Counted from the stretch's first letter, positions 39,289 through 49,908 are shown. The stretch is 64,000 nt of DNA from Pseudomonadota bacterium (GCA_023438245.1 JAEXRD010000148.1:73011-137010), one strand, 5' to 3'. Made by a program: numbers and translations. Notes: a model not told the origin generated them from the sequence alone.

Positions 39289-39771
39289 CTAGCCCTGCAT
39301 GGAGCGCTTCATGGCCACCATGCCCGAACGGGCGATCTCCTTGATGCCGAAGCGGGTGAGCAGGCCGATGATGGCCGCGAGCTTCTCATGGTTGCCCGTG
39401 ACCTCGATGGTCAGCTCGTCGATGCTCACGTCCACCACCTTGCAGCGGAAGATGTCCACGGTGCGCAGAATCTCCGCCCTGTTGGCGTCGTTGGCGTTGA
39501 CCTTGAGCATCATCATCTCGCGCTGCACGCTCTTCATCTCGGTCAGGTCCACGACCTTGATGACCGTGATGAGCTTGCGCAGTTGCTTGACGATCTGCTC
39601 GATGATCTGCTCGTCGCCCTCGGTGCTGATGGTCATGACGGACACGCCCGGATCGAGCGTGGGGCCGACGTTGAGCGATTCGATGTTGAACCCGCGGCCG
39701 GAGAACAGGCCAGCCACGCGCGAGAGCACGCCCGGCTCGTTTTCCACGGTGACGGAGAGCGTATGTTTCAT
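39289..39771 (-). CDS. ilvH: Acetolactate synthase small (regulatory) subunit
   Basis: 160 residues. ACT domain at the N-terminus (TVENEPGVLSRVAGLFSGRG), which binds valine for feedback inhibition, and the usual C-terminal domain. It follows ilvB by 13 bases, as expected for the two subunits of one enzyme. Confidence 0.97.
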   Translation of the reverse strand: MKHTLSVTVENEPGVLSRVAGLFSGRGFNIESLNVGPTLDPGVSVMTISTEGDEQIIEQIVKQLRKLITVIKVVDLTEMKSVQREMMMLKVNANDANRAEILRTVDIFRCKVVDVSIDELTIEVTGNHEKLAAIIGLLTRFGIKEIARSGMVAMKRSMQG

Positions 39772-39784
39772 GTTCCTGCCCTCC

Positions 39785-41476
<1,692 letters not shown>

Positions 41477-41480
41477 GGGC

Positions 41481-41708
41481 TTACGCCTCCTGTTGACGAT
41501 ACTTATCCAGCAAGGCTTGCAGTTTCGTCTTTCCGGCAAGCTTCTTCTTCTTCAGTTCCTTGATCTCCTGGTCGACCACGGGACTTAGGTGCTTGCCTTC
41601 TAGCTTCTCGATCATCTTCTCATATCCCAAATGCTGCGCCCACAGGGCGGAAAGTTCGGCGTCCTGGGCGGCGTACTTTTCGATGAGGGTGCGGTCGATG
41701 GTTTCCAT
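41481..41708 (-). CDS. DUF465 (YdcH-like) small helical protein
   Basis: 75 residues, starting at ATG 41708 after AAGGAG. The pattern H-x3-E-x-x-I-x-x-L then EIKELKKKKLAGKTKL is that of DUF465, a short helical-hairpin family of unknown role. It is coupled in position to ilvB, but a metabolic link is not implied. Confidence 0.88.
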   Translation of the reverse strand: METIDRTLIEKYAAQDAELSALWAQHLGYEKMIEKLEGKHLSPVVDQEIKELKKKKLAGKTKLQALLDKYRQQEA

Positions 41709-41750
41709 ACTCAATCTCCTTCATTTGGAGGTTTGCCTTCCGGGCTTCCC

Positions 41751-42062
41751 TCAGTCCGTGACCGAAGGCCACACCGGCGTTTTCTCGCACTCGACCCGCA
41801 GCGTCTTGCCACGGGCGGCATGCCCCGACTCCAGCGTCACCTGGCTTTTCCTCAAGCCAAGCAGGGCCGCCACATACTCCACCAGGGCCGTGTTGGCCTT
41901 GTTGTCCACCGCCGGGGCCGACAGCCGGATCTTCAGGCTTCCCTGATACATTCCGGCCAGTTCCGTCTTCTTCGCGCCGGGTTGGACCCAGACCTTCACC
42001 AGCCAGCCGCCTGCTCCGGCGGCGCGCGCGTACTCAGGCAGGGCGCCGGGATCGGTTTTCAC
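41751..42062 (-). CDS. DUF167 family protein
   Basis: 103 residues. VWVQPGAKKTEL, LKIRLSAPAVDNKANTALV and SGHAARGKTLRVE are the hallmarks of DUF167 (YggU-like). Function unknown. GTG start at 42062, with GGAG ten bases upstream. It lies next to divIVA and yggT homologues, as in many bacteria. Confidence 0.92.
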   Translation of the reverse strand: MKTDPGALPEYARAAGAGGWLVKVWVQPGAKKTELAGMYQGSLKIRLSAPAVDNKANTALVEYVAALLGLRKSQVTLESGHAARGKTLRVECEKTPVWPSVTD

Positions 42063-42069
42063 CGCCGGG

Positions 42070-42576
42070 CTACTCCGCCTTGCGCATACATTTCAGTTTC
42101 GACTCAAGCGACTCCAGCCGCGACTCGGCGGGGTCGCCGGACTCCAACATGCGCAGGTGCGCCTCGATGAGCCCGCGCAGCTGGATCTCGAACTGGCTGC
42201 GCTGGCGCTTCAAATTCTCGATGTCCTCGTAGAGCTGGGCCAGGCGGGTGTGCCCCTGCTGGACCATGCCCTCGGCCTTGGACCGGGCCTCCTCAAGAAT
42301 GAGCTGGGCCTCGCGCTGGGCGCCGGCCTTGATGTCGTCCACCATCTTCTGGGTGCTCATGAGGGTGTCGCGCAGGGTCTCGTCGCGCTGGCGGAAGTCT
42401 TCCACCGCGCCCTCCATGCGCTTGACCTTCTTGACCAGGGACTTGCGCTCCTCGGCCACGCTGCCGAGCATCTCGGCCACCTCCTGCAGGAGCTGGTCGA
42501 CCTCGTCCGGGGCGTAGCCCCACATGCGCTTGGAAAACTTGCGGTTGAGCAGGTCGATTTTGGAGATGGTCACCAC
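42070..42576 (-). CDS. divIVA: DivIVA domain protein
   Basis: 168 residues. The N-terminal DivIVA signature (KIDLLNRKFSKRMWGYAPDEVDQLL) is seen at about 6-30, with the Arg/Gly-Tyr-x-x-x-EVD core, followed by a long coiled coil to about 150. In Gram-positives DivIVA marks curved membrane and division sites; in deltaproteobacteria the role is less clear. GTG start at 42576 or the adjacent GTG at 42573. Six bases separate it from the yggT stop. Confidence 0.9.
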   Translation of the reverse strand: MVTISKIDLLNRKFSKRMWGYAPDEVDQLLQEVAEMLGSVAEERKSLVKKVKRMEGAVEDFRQRDETLRDTLMSTQKMVDDIKAGAQREAQLILEEARSKAEGMVQQGHTRLAQLYEDIENLKRQRSQFEIQLRGLIEAHLRMLESGDPAESRLESLESKLKCMRKAE

Positions 42577-42582
42577 GGCCCC

Positions 42583-42897
42583 CTACATGCCCATGACGCG
42601 GGCGGACATGCTCATGTCGTACACCAGCCGCTCCAGCAGGGCGTTGATGATCTGGATGCCGAAAATCACCACAAGGGGCGACAAGTCCATGCCGCCCAGC
42701 ATGACAAAGGGCATCCAGCGCCGGATGCGGGAATACACCGGGTCGGTGATGTTGCGCAGGAAGCGCACGATGGGGTTGTACGGGTCGGGGTTCACCCAGC
42801 TGAGCAGCGCCGCTATGATGGCCGCCCACATGTAGAGAGAGAGAATCGTGGTCGTGAACTGCACGAGCTTCACGAGAACAATCATCAGATAGGACAT
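42583..42897 (-). CDS. YggT family membrane protein
   Basis: 104 residues with two hydrophobic segments (about 5-30 and 65-90) and the family motif WVNPDPYNPIVRFLRNITDP near 35-55. Its role is poorly defined; linkage to cell-envelope or division genes is common and is seen here with divIVA. ATG at 42897 follows GGAGG. Confidence 0.92.
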   Translation of the reverse strand: MSYLMIVLVKLVQFTTTILSLYMWAAIIAALLSWVNPDPYNPIVRFLRNITDPVYSRIRRWMPFVMLGGMDLSPLVVIFGIQIINALLERLVYDMSMSARVMGM

Positions 42898-42985
42898 CAA
42901 GCCTCCGGATCAGGCAGCGCCGCGTGAATCAGGCGACCCTGCGTCTGACTCTTTCTTGGCACACCCCCGGCCAAGAATCAAGTCC

Positions 42986-43663
42986 CTACGATTGCTCGTC
43001 GCGTTCCGGAAAGGCCCGGGCAAAGGCGCGGTGCAGCTCGGGGAAGCCGGGCACGTGCAGGTCGGCCCGCAGCGCCGGATTCTTGAAGGCCCAGAAGGGC
43101 ACGCCCGCGTTCCTGGCCGTCTGCTCGTCCACGCTGGAGTCGCCCAGGAAGGCCACCTCGCCGCGCGCAACGCCCCAGGCCGCCAGGATCTTCTCCACGC
43201 CCTCGGGATCGGGCTTGGAGCGCGTCACCGTGGCCGAGGTCATGACCGGGTGGAACAGGCCCTCCAGCTCGATGGCCTGGAGCACCAGCGGCATGGTGTC
43301 CATGCGGTTGGTGTTCACGGCCAGCAGCAGCCCGGCGCCGGAGAGCCAGCGCACGAAGCGCCGCACCCCGGGCTCGCGCCGCAGGTAGGGCATGATCTCG
43401 CGGTAGTCCAGCCGGTCGCGGTAGGCCACGGCCTGGTCGTAGAGGTGCTCCGGGATGATGCGGCGGATGGACTCGAACACGTTGAGGATGTGCGTTGCGT
43501 CGGCCTCCTCCTTGTTCATGGGCGGCAGGCCGAAGTGCTTGCGGTACTGGTTGTAGTAGGCGCGGTTGGCCTCGTAGGAGTCGATGAGCACGCCGTCGCA
43601 GTCGAAGATGACCCCGCGCACCCCGCGCAGAAAGCTTGCGTCCGTTTGGTCGGTGAGCAGCAT
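42986..43663 (-). CDS. HAD-superfamily hydrolase
   Basis: 225 residues. HAD motif I FDCDGVLIDS gives the Asp nucleophile and acid/base, motif II is NTNR, motif III lies at SKPDPEG and motif IV is FLGDSSVDE. The cap is helical (C1 type). A small-molecule phosphatase is likely; substrate unknown. It starts five bases after the upstream gene stops. Confidence 0.93.
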   Translation of the reverse strand: MLLTDQTDASFLRGVRGVIFDCDGVLIDSYEANRAYYNQYRKHFGLPPMNKEEADATHILNVFESIRRIIPEHLYDQAVAYRDRLDYREIMPYLRREPGVRRFVRWLSGAGLLLAVNTNRMDTMPLVLQAIELEGLFHPVMTSATVTRSKPDPEGVEKILAAWGVARGEVAFLGDSSVDEQTARNAGVPFWAFKNPALRADLHVPGFPELHRAFARAFPERDEQS

Positions 43664-43668
43664 GCGAC

Positions 43669-44520
43669 CTAGGCCCCCTGCCCTTCCCCAGCGATGACGG
43701 CCACGCTGATCTCGCCCTCCAGCCAGGGGCGGGTCTCCGGCGCGTGGTCCAGGCCCAGGAACTTCCAGGCCGGTGCGCGGCGCGCGGCCACGGGCTCCGC
43801 CAGGCCCTCCACGCGGACCTCGACGGGGCTGGCGGCGGCCAGCGTCCCGCCCTCGGCCAGGTCGGCGGCCACGGCGGCGTCGGCGGTGAGGAACACGCCC
43901 CCGGGCGCAAGCACGGCCATGGCCTCCAGCACGCGCCGCCAGGGCGCGGGAGCCGGGGCGGCGTCGGGCACGCCCAGGCCGGAGAGCAGGCGCCCGACCT
44001 CCAGCGCCTCCACGTCGCTCTCCTCGTCCACGTCGGCCTCGCCCAGGGCCACGCTCTTGCCCAGCCGTTCCCAGGAATCGGACAGCCCCTGGCCGATGCC
44101 CCTGAGCTCGATGGCCCGTTCCTCCAGGTTCCAGGCCAGCAAGAGCAGCATCTGCGCCTGCCTGCGGGCCTGCTCCAGGGCGTCGGGCGCGGCGGACGCC
44201 TTCTCGTCGGCGCCGGAAATGACGCGCTCCACCTCGCTCAATACAGCCAGGCTGCCTTCCTTGGACAGGGCCTCCTCCTCGCGGATCAGCCCCTGGGCCG
44301 CGATGTCGCGCGGGTTGGCCACGGACAGGCCGAAATTGAGCGTATCGGAGAGCAGCGCCCGGGCGTTGCGGCGGTCGTAGGGCGCGCCCTCGGGCATCAG
44401 GTGCTCCGGGCTGCCGGGCCGGGCCAGGCCGGGGTCCAGGAAGCGGACTCCCTCGGGCAGGGTGGCGCGGGCCGCGTCGCTCAGGGACTGGGGCAAAAGA
44501 TTCGGGAAATACAGCAGCAT
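43669..44520 (-). CDS. Hypothetical protein
   Basis: 283 residues, not recognised. Starts MLLYFPNLLPQSLSD; the middle is helical and rich in Ala, Leu and Glu (about 85-175), and the last third looks like alternating strands and helices. No signal peptide, membrane segment or cofactor motif is seen. It sits between a Cys-rich small protein and a HAD hydrolase, all close together and on one strand, so likely one transcript. Confidence 0.7.
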   Translation of the reverse strand: MLLYFPNLLPQSLSDAARATLPEGVRFLDPGLARPGSPEHLMPEGAPYDRRNARALLSDTLNFGLSVANPRDIAAQGLIREEEALSKEGSLAVLSEVERVISGADEKASAAPDALEQARRQAQMLLLLAWNLEERAIELRGIGQGLSDSWERLGKSVALGEADVDEESDVEALEVGRLLSGLGVPDAAPAPAPWRRVLEAMAVLAPGGVFLTADAAVAADLAEGGTLAAASPVEVRVEGLAEPVAARRAPAWKFLGLDHAPETRPWLEGEISVAVIAGEGQGA

Positions 44521-44535
44521 GTGGCGGCTCCTGGT

Positions 44536-44955
44536 TCAGTCTTGGGTCATGGGCGCGTCGGTCGTCGGATCATTCGGCATGGGCGAGAAATTGCGGCACA
44601 CCCCGCCGCATTCCGGCAGCTTGAGCAGGCACAATTCGCCCACCAGCAACAGGCACTCGGGCAGCGAGGCGTCCGCGCCGGGCGCGTAGTGCTCGCAGTC
44701 CACCTCGGCCCCGGTGAGGCGCTCGAAGCGGCGGCGCAACAGCCCCGCCAGCTCCGATTCCCGGATGCCGAAGCGGTCGGCGCGGTCCAGAAATTCGTCG
44801 TAGGCCGCCTCCCAGCCCACCAGCACGGCGCAGCGCCATTGGCGGTTGTAGCCGGGATTGAGGGCCTCCTCGTACAGGCAGCGGCCCCGCTCGAAATGGC
44901 GGCAGGCCGAGCCCGGCAGGCGGACCAGACGCCCCATGTCAGTCAAATCAGCCAC
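44536..44955 (-). CDS. Cysteine-containing hypothetical protein
   Basis: 139 residues from GTG 44955; ATG at 44937 is equally possible, and neither has a clear ribosome site. Seven Cys residues are present, including CRHFERGRC, RQWRC, DCEHY and, near the end, CGGVC. The spacing suggests a metal or Fe-S site but matches no family I can name. It is the first gene of the string that leads to the ilv genes. Confidence 0.65.
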   Translation of the reverse strand: MADLTDMGRLVRLPGSACRHFERGRCLYEEALNPGYNRQWRCAVLVGWEAAYDEFLDRADRFGIRESELAGLLRRRFERLTGAEVDCEHYAPGADASLPECLLLVGELCLLKLPECGGVCRNFSPMPNDPTTDAPMTQD

Positions 44956-45128
44956 GTGCGAGCGCGGCGGGTACTGTGCACATCTCGCGCCTCCGGCGGC
45001 CTGTGTAAGCTCCGGCCACGCCGATGTAAAGCGCGGGCGGAGGAGTGACCTCGGGGGTGGCCGCGGGGGTGGCCGCGGGCGTTGACCCCACGGCCCGCCG
45101 GGAGTATTGGGCTGCCTGGAGGCGCACC

Positions 45129-45332
45129 ATGGGCGGCATCACCGGCATTCTCATCCTTGTCATCATCGTGCTCGTCATCAGCGGCAAGAACAAGCTGCCG
45201 GAGATCGGCACCGGCCTGGGCCAGGCCATCCGCGGCTTCAAGCGCTCGCTCAGCGAGCCCGACGAGATCGACGTCACCCCGCGCGACCAGCGCAAGCCCC
45301 CGGCCTATCCGGACAAGGACGCCAAGCCCTAG
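45129..45332 (+). CDS. tatA: Sec-independent translocase protein TatA
   Basis: 67 residues. One N-terminal membrane helix, then the hinge and amphipathic helix GKNKLPEIGTGLGQAIRGFK, then a polar tail. Forms the pore-like component of the twin-arginine system that exports folded proteins such as periplasmic hydrogenases. The ATG at 45129 follows GGAGG. The hinge has SG where most TatA have FG. No tatB or tatC is nearby. Confidence 0.93.
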   Translation: MGGITGILILVIIVLVISGKNKLPEIGTGLGQAIRGFKRSLSEPDEIDVTPRDQRKPPAYPDKDAKP

Positions 45333-45946
45333 ACCCTTCCCGCGCCGTTCCTTCCGTTCTTCTGCTGGCCGTTCTGCTGGCCGTTCAGGCCGCTCGGCGG
45401 AATGAGCCGGAACCCCAACTGCACATAGTACACGCCGGAAACGGCCGTGAGCACAGCCACCACGGTGATGAGCCAGAACCGCGACACCGGGTAGGCCACG
45501 CCCAGGCTGTGCTCCACCATGATCAGCAGCACCAGCGAGATCTGCGCCAGGGTGGCCAGCTTGCTGAACCACACCGGGCGGATGGAGCCCCGCACATCCA
45601 CGCCGCTGTACTGCAGCAGCGAAAGCCCGCCCACGATGATGACGTCGCGGCTGACCACCAGCACCGCCAGCCAGGGCGGCAGCCAGTCCTGGAAGGCCAG
45701 GCACAAAAACGAGGTCACCAGCAGCACCTTGTCCGCCAGCGGGTCCAGCATGGCCCCGAAGGTGGTGCGCTGCCGCAGGATGCGCGCAAGCAGGCCGTCC
45801 AGCGCGTCGGTCAGGCCCGCCACGGCGAAGAGCACCCAGGCCAGGTCGAAGCGCCTGTCCACAAAGGCCATGACGAACCCCGGCGTGAGCAGGATGCGCG
45901 TCACAGTGAGCAGGTTGGGGATGGTCCAGGCCGATGTCGCTGTCAT
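45329..45946 (-). CDS. pgsA: CDP-diacylglycerol-glycerol-3-phosphate 3-phosphatidyltransferase
   Basis: 205-residue inner-membrane enzyme of phosphatidylglycerol synthesis. The CDP-alcohol phosphotransferase motif DG-x2-AR-x8-G-x3-D-x3-D is intact from Asp50 to Asp72. The C-terminal 20 residues are Asn/Gln/Gly-rich and probably disordered. It starts in an ATGA overlap with the upstream gene. Its stop overlaps the tatA stop on the other strand (CTAG). Confidence 0.92.
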   Translation of the reverse strand: MTATSAWTIPNLLTVTRILLTPGFVMAFVDRRFDLAWVLFAVAGLTDALDGLLARILRQRTTFGAMLDPLADKVLLVTSFLCLAFQDWLPPWLAVLVVSRDVIIVGGLSLLQYSGVDVRGSIRPVWFSKLATLAQISLVLLIMVEHSLGVAYPVSRFWLITVVAVLTAVSGVYYVQLGFRLIPPSGLNGQQNGQQKNGRNGAGRV

Positions 45947-46962
45947 GGCCGGGGCGCGCCTCCGTCAGGGGATTCGGGGCGCGCAAGCTTCAGGCCGCGC
46001 GCGGGCAGGGTCTCGGCCAGCCGGGCGGAAAGCCGCGCCTGGTTGGTGACGCGGGCGGTCCAGCGCCCGGTGATGCCGCCGTCGGCCATGAGGGTCGAGG
46101 CCAGCCGCGCGTCCTGCACGCAGTCGTCCCAGGAGGCCAGCAGGCGGTCGAAATCGAGCACCCCGTCCACGGCCTTCCAGCCGCTGATCTCCAGGGGGCG
46201 CGCCGCGCCTCCGGGCCGGTAGTCGCGCCCGGAAAACAGCATGGCGAAGAGGTTGCGCCACACCGCGGGCAGGTCCGAGCCGTCGGCGGCCAGGGGCTGG
46301 CCTCCGGGCGCGGCCTGGCGCAGTACGGCCTTGTAGTAGCCCTGGGGCAGCTTTTCCAGCGTGATGTCCAGCGGGGCCGGGCTTCCGGCGGCAGCCCGTT
46401 CCAGCCCCATGAGCAGGTTCAGCTCGTCCAGGGCCCTCAGCTGGCCCTCGGCCACGCCGGGGCCAAGGCGCAGGGCGTAGCCGCGCGCGCCGCCGGAGAG
46501 CAGTCCCAAGGCCTGCAGCTGGGCGCGCAGGGCGGGCCGGTTCACCTCGATGTCGAAGGCCAGCGCGGTTGCCGGGCCAGTGGTCGCGGAAGAGGCCGGA
46601 GCGGGCGCGGCCTGGCCCTCGGCGGGCGGCTGGGGCTTGGCCACGGTCTCCTGGTAGCTCAGCACCAGCTCGCGGCTCTTGGGCTCAAGGTGGCGGCGCA
46701 GGACCTCGGCCCTGGGCGGGGAGAGCGGCGCGGGCAGCACGCGCAGGGCATCCTGCAGCACAGCCTCGGCCATGGCCCGGTCCAGGGCCTGCTGCCGCGA
46801 CTGGGCCTGCGGCAGGGCCGGGTCCAGCGGGGCGGAAACGTGCAGCGGCTCGGCCAGCGCGGTCGAGACGCAGAACAGGAGGCCAGCGAGGGCGAGCGCG
46901 GCGCCGGGGACGGCTCGACCCAGTCGATGCGGGAGGCGGATCAGGTGGAGGAAATGGATCAC
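45943..46962 (-). CDS. Exported protein of unknown function (possibly DUF2066-like)
   Basis: 339 residues from GTG at 46962, chosen because GGAGG precedes it by five bases; an ATG at 47013 has no site. An N-terminal hydrophobic stretch ending STALA looks like a signal peptide. The mature part starts with a helical segment containing QALDRAMAEAVLQDALRVL, like DUF2066 proteins, then a Pro/Ala linker near 115-135 and a mixed domain. It overlaps pgsA by ATGA. Periplasmic location is inferred. Confidence 0.75.
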   Translation of the reverse strand: MIHFLHLIRLPHRLGRAVPGAALALAGLLFCVSTALAEPLHVSAPLDPALPQAQSRQQALDRAMAEAVLQDALRVLPAPLSPPRAEVLRRHLEPKSRELVLSYQETVAKPQPPAEGQAAPAPASSATTGPATALAFDIEVNRPALRAQLQALGLLSGGARGYALRLGPGVAEGQLRALDELNLLMGLERAAAGSPAPLDITLEKLPQGYYKAVLRQAAPGGQPLAADGSDLPAVWRNLFAMLFSGRDYRPGGAARPLEISGWKAVDGVLDFDRLLASWDDCVQDARLASTLMADGGITGRWTARVTNQARLSARLAETLPARGLKLARPESPDGGAPRP

Positions 46963-47158
46963 GTCAACCTCCGAAGGGCCCTTGCCCGCGCCAGAAGAAA
47001 CCGGCTCCATCAATGCCTGCGGCGCGGAGAATCAAACCCATTGATATCATGCTTAAACAGCCCTGGCAAGGGCAGGCCTTCGCCTTGCTTGCGGAAGCGT
47101 AGTCGATGGAGTATTCGTCAGCTGGACGAACCCTGTCCAGGCAGCCGCGGAGGACGCC

Positions 47159-47650
47159 ATGAACCTGTACATCATGCAGCACGGCCCCTGCCTCCCGGCG
47201 GAGGTGAACCCCGACCAGCCGCTCTCCCCCGTGGGCCGCGACCAGCTGACCGCCTCGGCCCGGGCCATGCGCGTCATGGGTCTGTGGTTCGACGCCCTGG
47301 TGTGCAGCCCGCGCACCGCCGCCGCGCAAACCGCGCGCATCATCGCCGAGGGCATGGGCTACAGCGCCAGCGCCGTGGGCTCGCTGCCCGCGCTGGAGCC
47401 CAGCACCAGCCTCAAGGCCTGCCTGGAAGGCCTGCGCCCGCTGGAACGCTACCAGGCCGTGATGCTGGTGGGCCACCTGCCGCTGTTGGGCGACGTGGCC
47501 TCGCACCTGCTCTCCACCGGCCCCCGGCTGTCGCTGGGACTGGAGAACGGCGCGCTGCTCTGCGTCTCCGTGCCCAACCTGGCCGCGCGCGGGGGCACCC
47601 TGCGCTGGCTCTTGCAGCCGCCGCAGATGCAGATGATCGCCTCGTCCTAA
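47159..47650 (+). CDS. SixA-like phosphohistidine phosphatase
   Basis: 163 residues of the histidine phosphatase superfamily, SixA size. The catalytic His8 is in IMQHGPCLP; the usual Arg of RHG is Gln7 here. PRTAAAQTA supplies another phosphate-binding Arg, and GHLPLLGD has the second His. SixA removes phosphate from Hpt or PTS histidines; the target here is unknown. It starts behind GGAGG and is not tightly linked to other genes. Confidence 0.88.
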   Translation: MNLYIMQHGPCLPAEVNPDQPLSPVGRDQLTASARAMRVMGLWFDALVCSPRTAAAQTARIIAEGMGYSASAVGSLPALEPSTSLKACLEGLRPLERYQAVMLVGHLPLLGDVASHLLSTGPRLSLGLENGALLCVSVPNLAARGGTLRWLLQPPQMQMIASS

Positions 47651-47665
47651 CGCTTTTGAAGCGCC

Positions 47666-48892
47666 CTACTCCACGCAAATCATGCGGTAGTCGTCGCCGG
47701 TGAGGCACGCCGCCGGACCGGACGCGCGCACCTCGAAGGTGTTCTCCACCCCCACCATGCCCACGCCGGGAATGCCGTGCTTGGGCTCCAGGGCGAAGCA
47801 CTGCCCGGCCTCCACGGGCCTGTCGAAGCCCTTGGCGATGGCGGGCCAGCCGTCGATGGCCAGGCCGATGCCGTGGCCCAGGAAGGGCACCTTGTTCTCG
47901 CCCAGGCCCATGAAGCCCTCGCCGAACCCGGCCTTGATGGCCCACTTCAGCACATGCGCCCAGATCTCGCTGACCAGCGCGCCGGGGCGCAGGTTCTCGG
48001 CGGCCCAGGCCTGCACGTCCATGCAGAAGCTGTGGGCGCTGGCCACCTCGCCGGGAATGCTGCCCTCCGGCCCGGCCCAGTACTGCTGGGTCTTGTCCGT
48101 GTGGTAGCCCTCGACCTGGAAGCCGATGTCCAGCCCCAGCGGCTCGCCGCGCTTCCAGACCTTGCCCGCGTAGCCCATGACCGGCACCGCCGGGTGCTCC
48201 CCGCGCAGGCCGAGGGGGCCGTTGAAGCTGCTGGGGTAGTTGCCGGAATCCCCCGCCGAGACATGGCCCAGGAAGCATTCCTCGCCGAAGGCGTTCATGC
48301 GCAGGATGCCCTGGTGGCCCAGCTCGTAGAACACGGCCCAGGCCAGGTGCGCCACCTCGCGCTCGGTCATGCCGGGCTTGAGCGCGCGGGGCAGCACGTC
48401 GTGCAGGGCCATGTGGTGGCGCGCGCCGCAGTGGCGCATGATGGCCAGCTCCCACTCGCTCTTGAGGCTCTGGGCCACGGAGAGGGGCAAGTCGCCGGGC
48501 ACGAAGCGGATGTTCGCAAGCCGGGAGGCCAGCATGTCGCCCAGCTGCCAGGTCAGCCCGGCCATGTCCACGGCGATGCAGTCCGGGAAGGGAACCCCGG
48601 CCTCGCCCGCCAGGCCCGGCAGGTCCTTGTAGGACTTGTAGCCCACGGCGCGCACGGACGGAGCCTCCAGCGCGGCGCGGTCCAGGCCCTTGCGCAGCAG
48701 CAGCAGCGGCTCGCCATGCAGCGGCAGCCACACGCAGCCCATGCCCAGGGTGCCGGTGAGGTAGTAGACGCTGGTGCGGGCGAACACGAGCAGGCCGCCC
48801 GCCTCCGGGGCCAGCTCGCGCAGCAGGCGGCGGCAGCGCTCGTGGCGCAGGGCGAGTTCCTCGGCGGGGATGGTGGCCAGGGCTTCGAACAT
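47666..48892 (-). CDS. M24 family metallopeptidase (Xaa-Pro aminopeptidase-like)
   Basis: 408 residues. N-terminal creatinase-like domain (about 1-150), then the pita-bread catalytic domain. Metal ligands can be placed: Asp in LDIGFQVEGY and HTDKTQ, His in LGHGIGLAI, Glu in LEPKHG and Glu in VENTFEV. Cleaves N-terminal residues before proline or a related bond; specificity is not readable. Confidence 0.93.
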   Translation of the reverse strand: MFEALATIPAEELALRHERCRRLLRELAPEAGGLLVFARTSVYYLTGTLGMGCVWLPLHGEPLLLLRKGLDRAALEAPSVRAVGYKSYKDLPGLAGEAGVPFPDCIAVDMAGLTWQLGDMLASRLANIRFVPGDLPLSVAQSLKSEWELAIMRHCGARHHMALHDVLPRALKPGMTEREVAHLAWAVFYELGHQGILRMNAFGEECFLGHVSAGDSGNYPSSFNGPLGLRGEHPAVPVMGYAGKVWKRGEPLGLDIGFQVEGYHTDKTQQYWAGPEGSIPGEVASAHSFCMDVQAWAAENLRPGALVSEIWAHVLKWAIKAGFGEGFMGLGENKVPFLGHGIGLAIDGWPAIAKGFDRPVEAGQCFALEPKHGIPGVGMVGVENTFEVRASGPAACLTGDDYRMICVE

Positions 48893-49004
48893 CGGGGGGC
48901 TCCTTGTGCGGTCTTGCTCCGGCCGGGCCGGGGTCTAGGCAATGGCTTGCGTTTACGATACAGGGCATGTGCCGAAACCATCCGCCCAAGGGCGCGAGGA
49001 GCAC

Positions 49005-49433
49005 ATGCTGCACAGCGAAAAAGAGCTAGCCGCCCTGCTGGGCGAGGTCAAGACCATCGCCGTCATCGGGGCCAAGGACAAGCCCGGCCAGCCCGTGGAC
49101 ATGGTGGGCCGCTACCTCATCGGGGCCGGATACCGGGTCATTCCCGTGCATCCGGCGCGAACGGAGGTCTGGGGCCTGCCCACCTACAAGAGCATCCTGG
49201 ACATCCCGGAGCCCGTCGACCTGGTGGACGTGTTCCGCGCGCCCGAGCACTGCGCCGCCCACGCCGAGGAGCTGCTGCAGTTGGCCACCCGGCCGCGCTG
49301 CTTCTGGATGCAGACCGGCATCTTCAGCGCCGCCGCCCGCCAGCTTCTGGCCGGGTCCGGCGTCACCGTCATCGAGGACCGCTGCCTCATGGTGGACCAC
49401 CGGCGGCTCCTGGGAGGCCCCGGCCATGAGTGA
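49005..49433 (+). CDS. CoA-binding domain protein
   Basis: 142 residues of the YccU-like CoA_binding_2 family: TIAVIGAKDKPGQPVDMVGR, then IPVHPARTEVWG and the late VIEDRCLMVDHRR. A Rossmann fold that binds CoA; role unknown. The ATG at 49005 follows GAGGAG. It overlaps the next gene by eight bases. Confidence 0.9.
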   Translation: MLHSEKELAALLGEVKTIAVIGAKDKPGQPVDMVGRYLIGAGYRVIPVHPARTEVWGLPTYKSILDIPEPVDLVDVFRAPEHCAAHAEELLQLATRPRCFWMQTGIFSAAARQLLAGSGVTVIEDRCLMVDHRRLLGGPGHE

Positions 49434-49899
49434 GTCCGTCCAGGCCTTCGACTGCCAGCGCTGCGGCCACTGCTGCCACGGCGAGGGCGGCATCGTCATG
49501 ACCGCCAAGGACCGCGCCCGGCTGGCCACGCACCTGAACCTGGCCGAGGGCGAGATGCTCGCCCGCTACGCCGAGCGCGCCGGGGACAAGTACCGCCTCA
49601 AGGTCGGCCCGGACGGCTTCTGCGTGTTCTTCCGCGCCGGGCACGGCTGCGCGGAGCATCCCGGCAGGCCGGATATCTGCCGCGCCTGGCCGTTCTTCCG
49701 GGGCAACCTCATCGACGCGGTGAGCTGGGAGATGATCCAGACCGACTGCAAGGGCGTCAACGCCAAAAGCGGCCACCGAGTGTTCGTGGAACAGGGCGTG
49801 GCCTACCTGCGCGAGCACGGCCTCGTGCACTCACCGGGCCCCGAGGCCCCGCACGCCCTGGTGCTGGACCCCGACCAGATCCTGAACGGCAAGGGCTAG
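49426..49899 (+). CDS. YkgJ family cysteine cluster protein
   Basis: 157 residues. The cluster C-x2-C-x2-CC (CQRCGHCC) at 10-17 with later single Cys residues at about 66, 76, 85 and 105 fits the family, thought to bind Zn or Fe-S. It is coupled to the upstream CoA-binding gene and precedes a J-domain gene by nine bases. Function unknown. Confidence 0.9.
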   Translation: MSESVQAFDCQRCGHCCHGEGGIVMTAKDRARLATHLNLAEGEMLARYAERAGDKYRLKVGPDGFCVFFRAGHGCAEHPGRPDICRAWPFFRGNLIDAVSWEMIQTDCKGVNAKSGHRVFVEQGVAYLREHGLVHSPGPEAPHALVLDPDQILNGKG

Positions 49900-49908
49900 G
49901 CGGCCAGC

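Noticed and set aside
45045..45100. Short GGTGGCCGCGGG tandem repeats upstream of tatA, and an extended tatA start at 45045
   Set aside because: Only two to three units in a GC-rich spacer. The true tatA start at 45129 has a ribosome site and begins the membrane helix.
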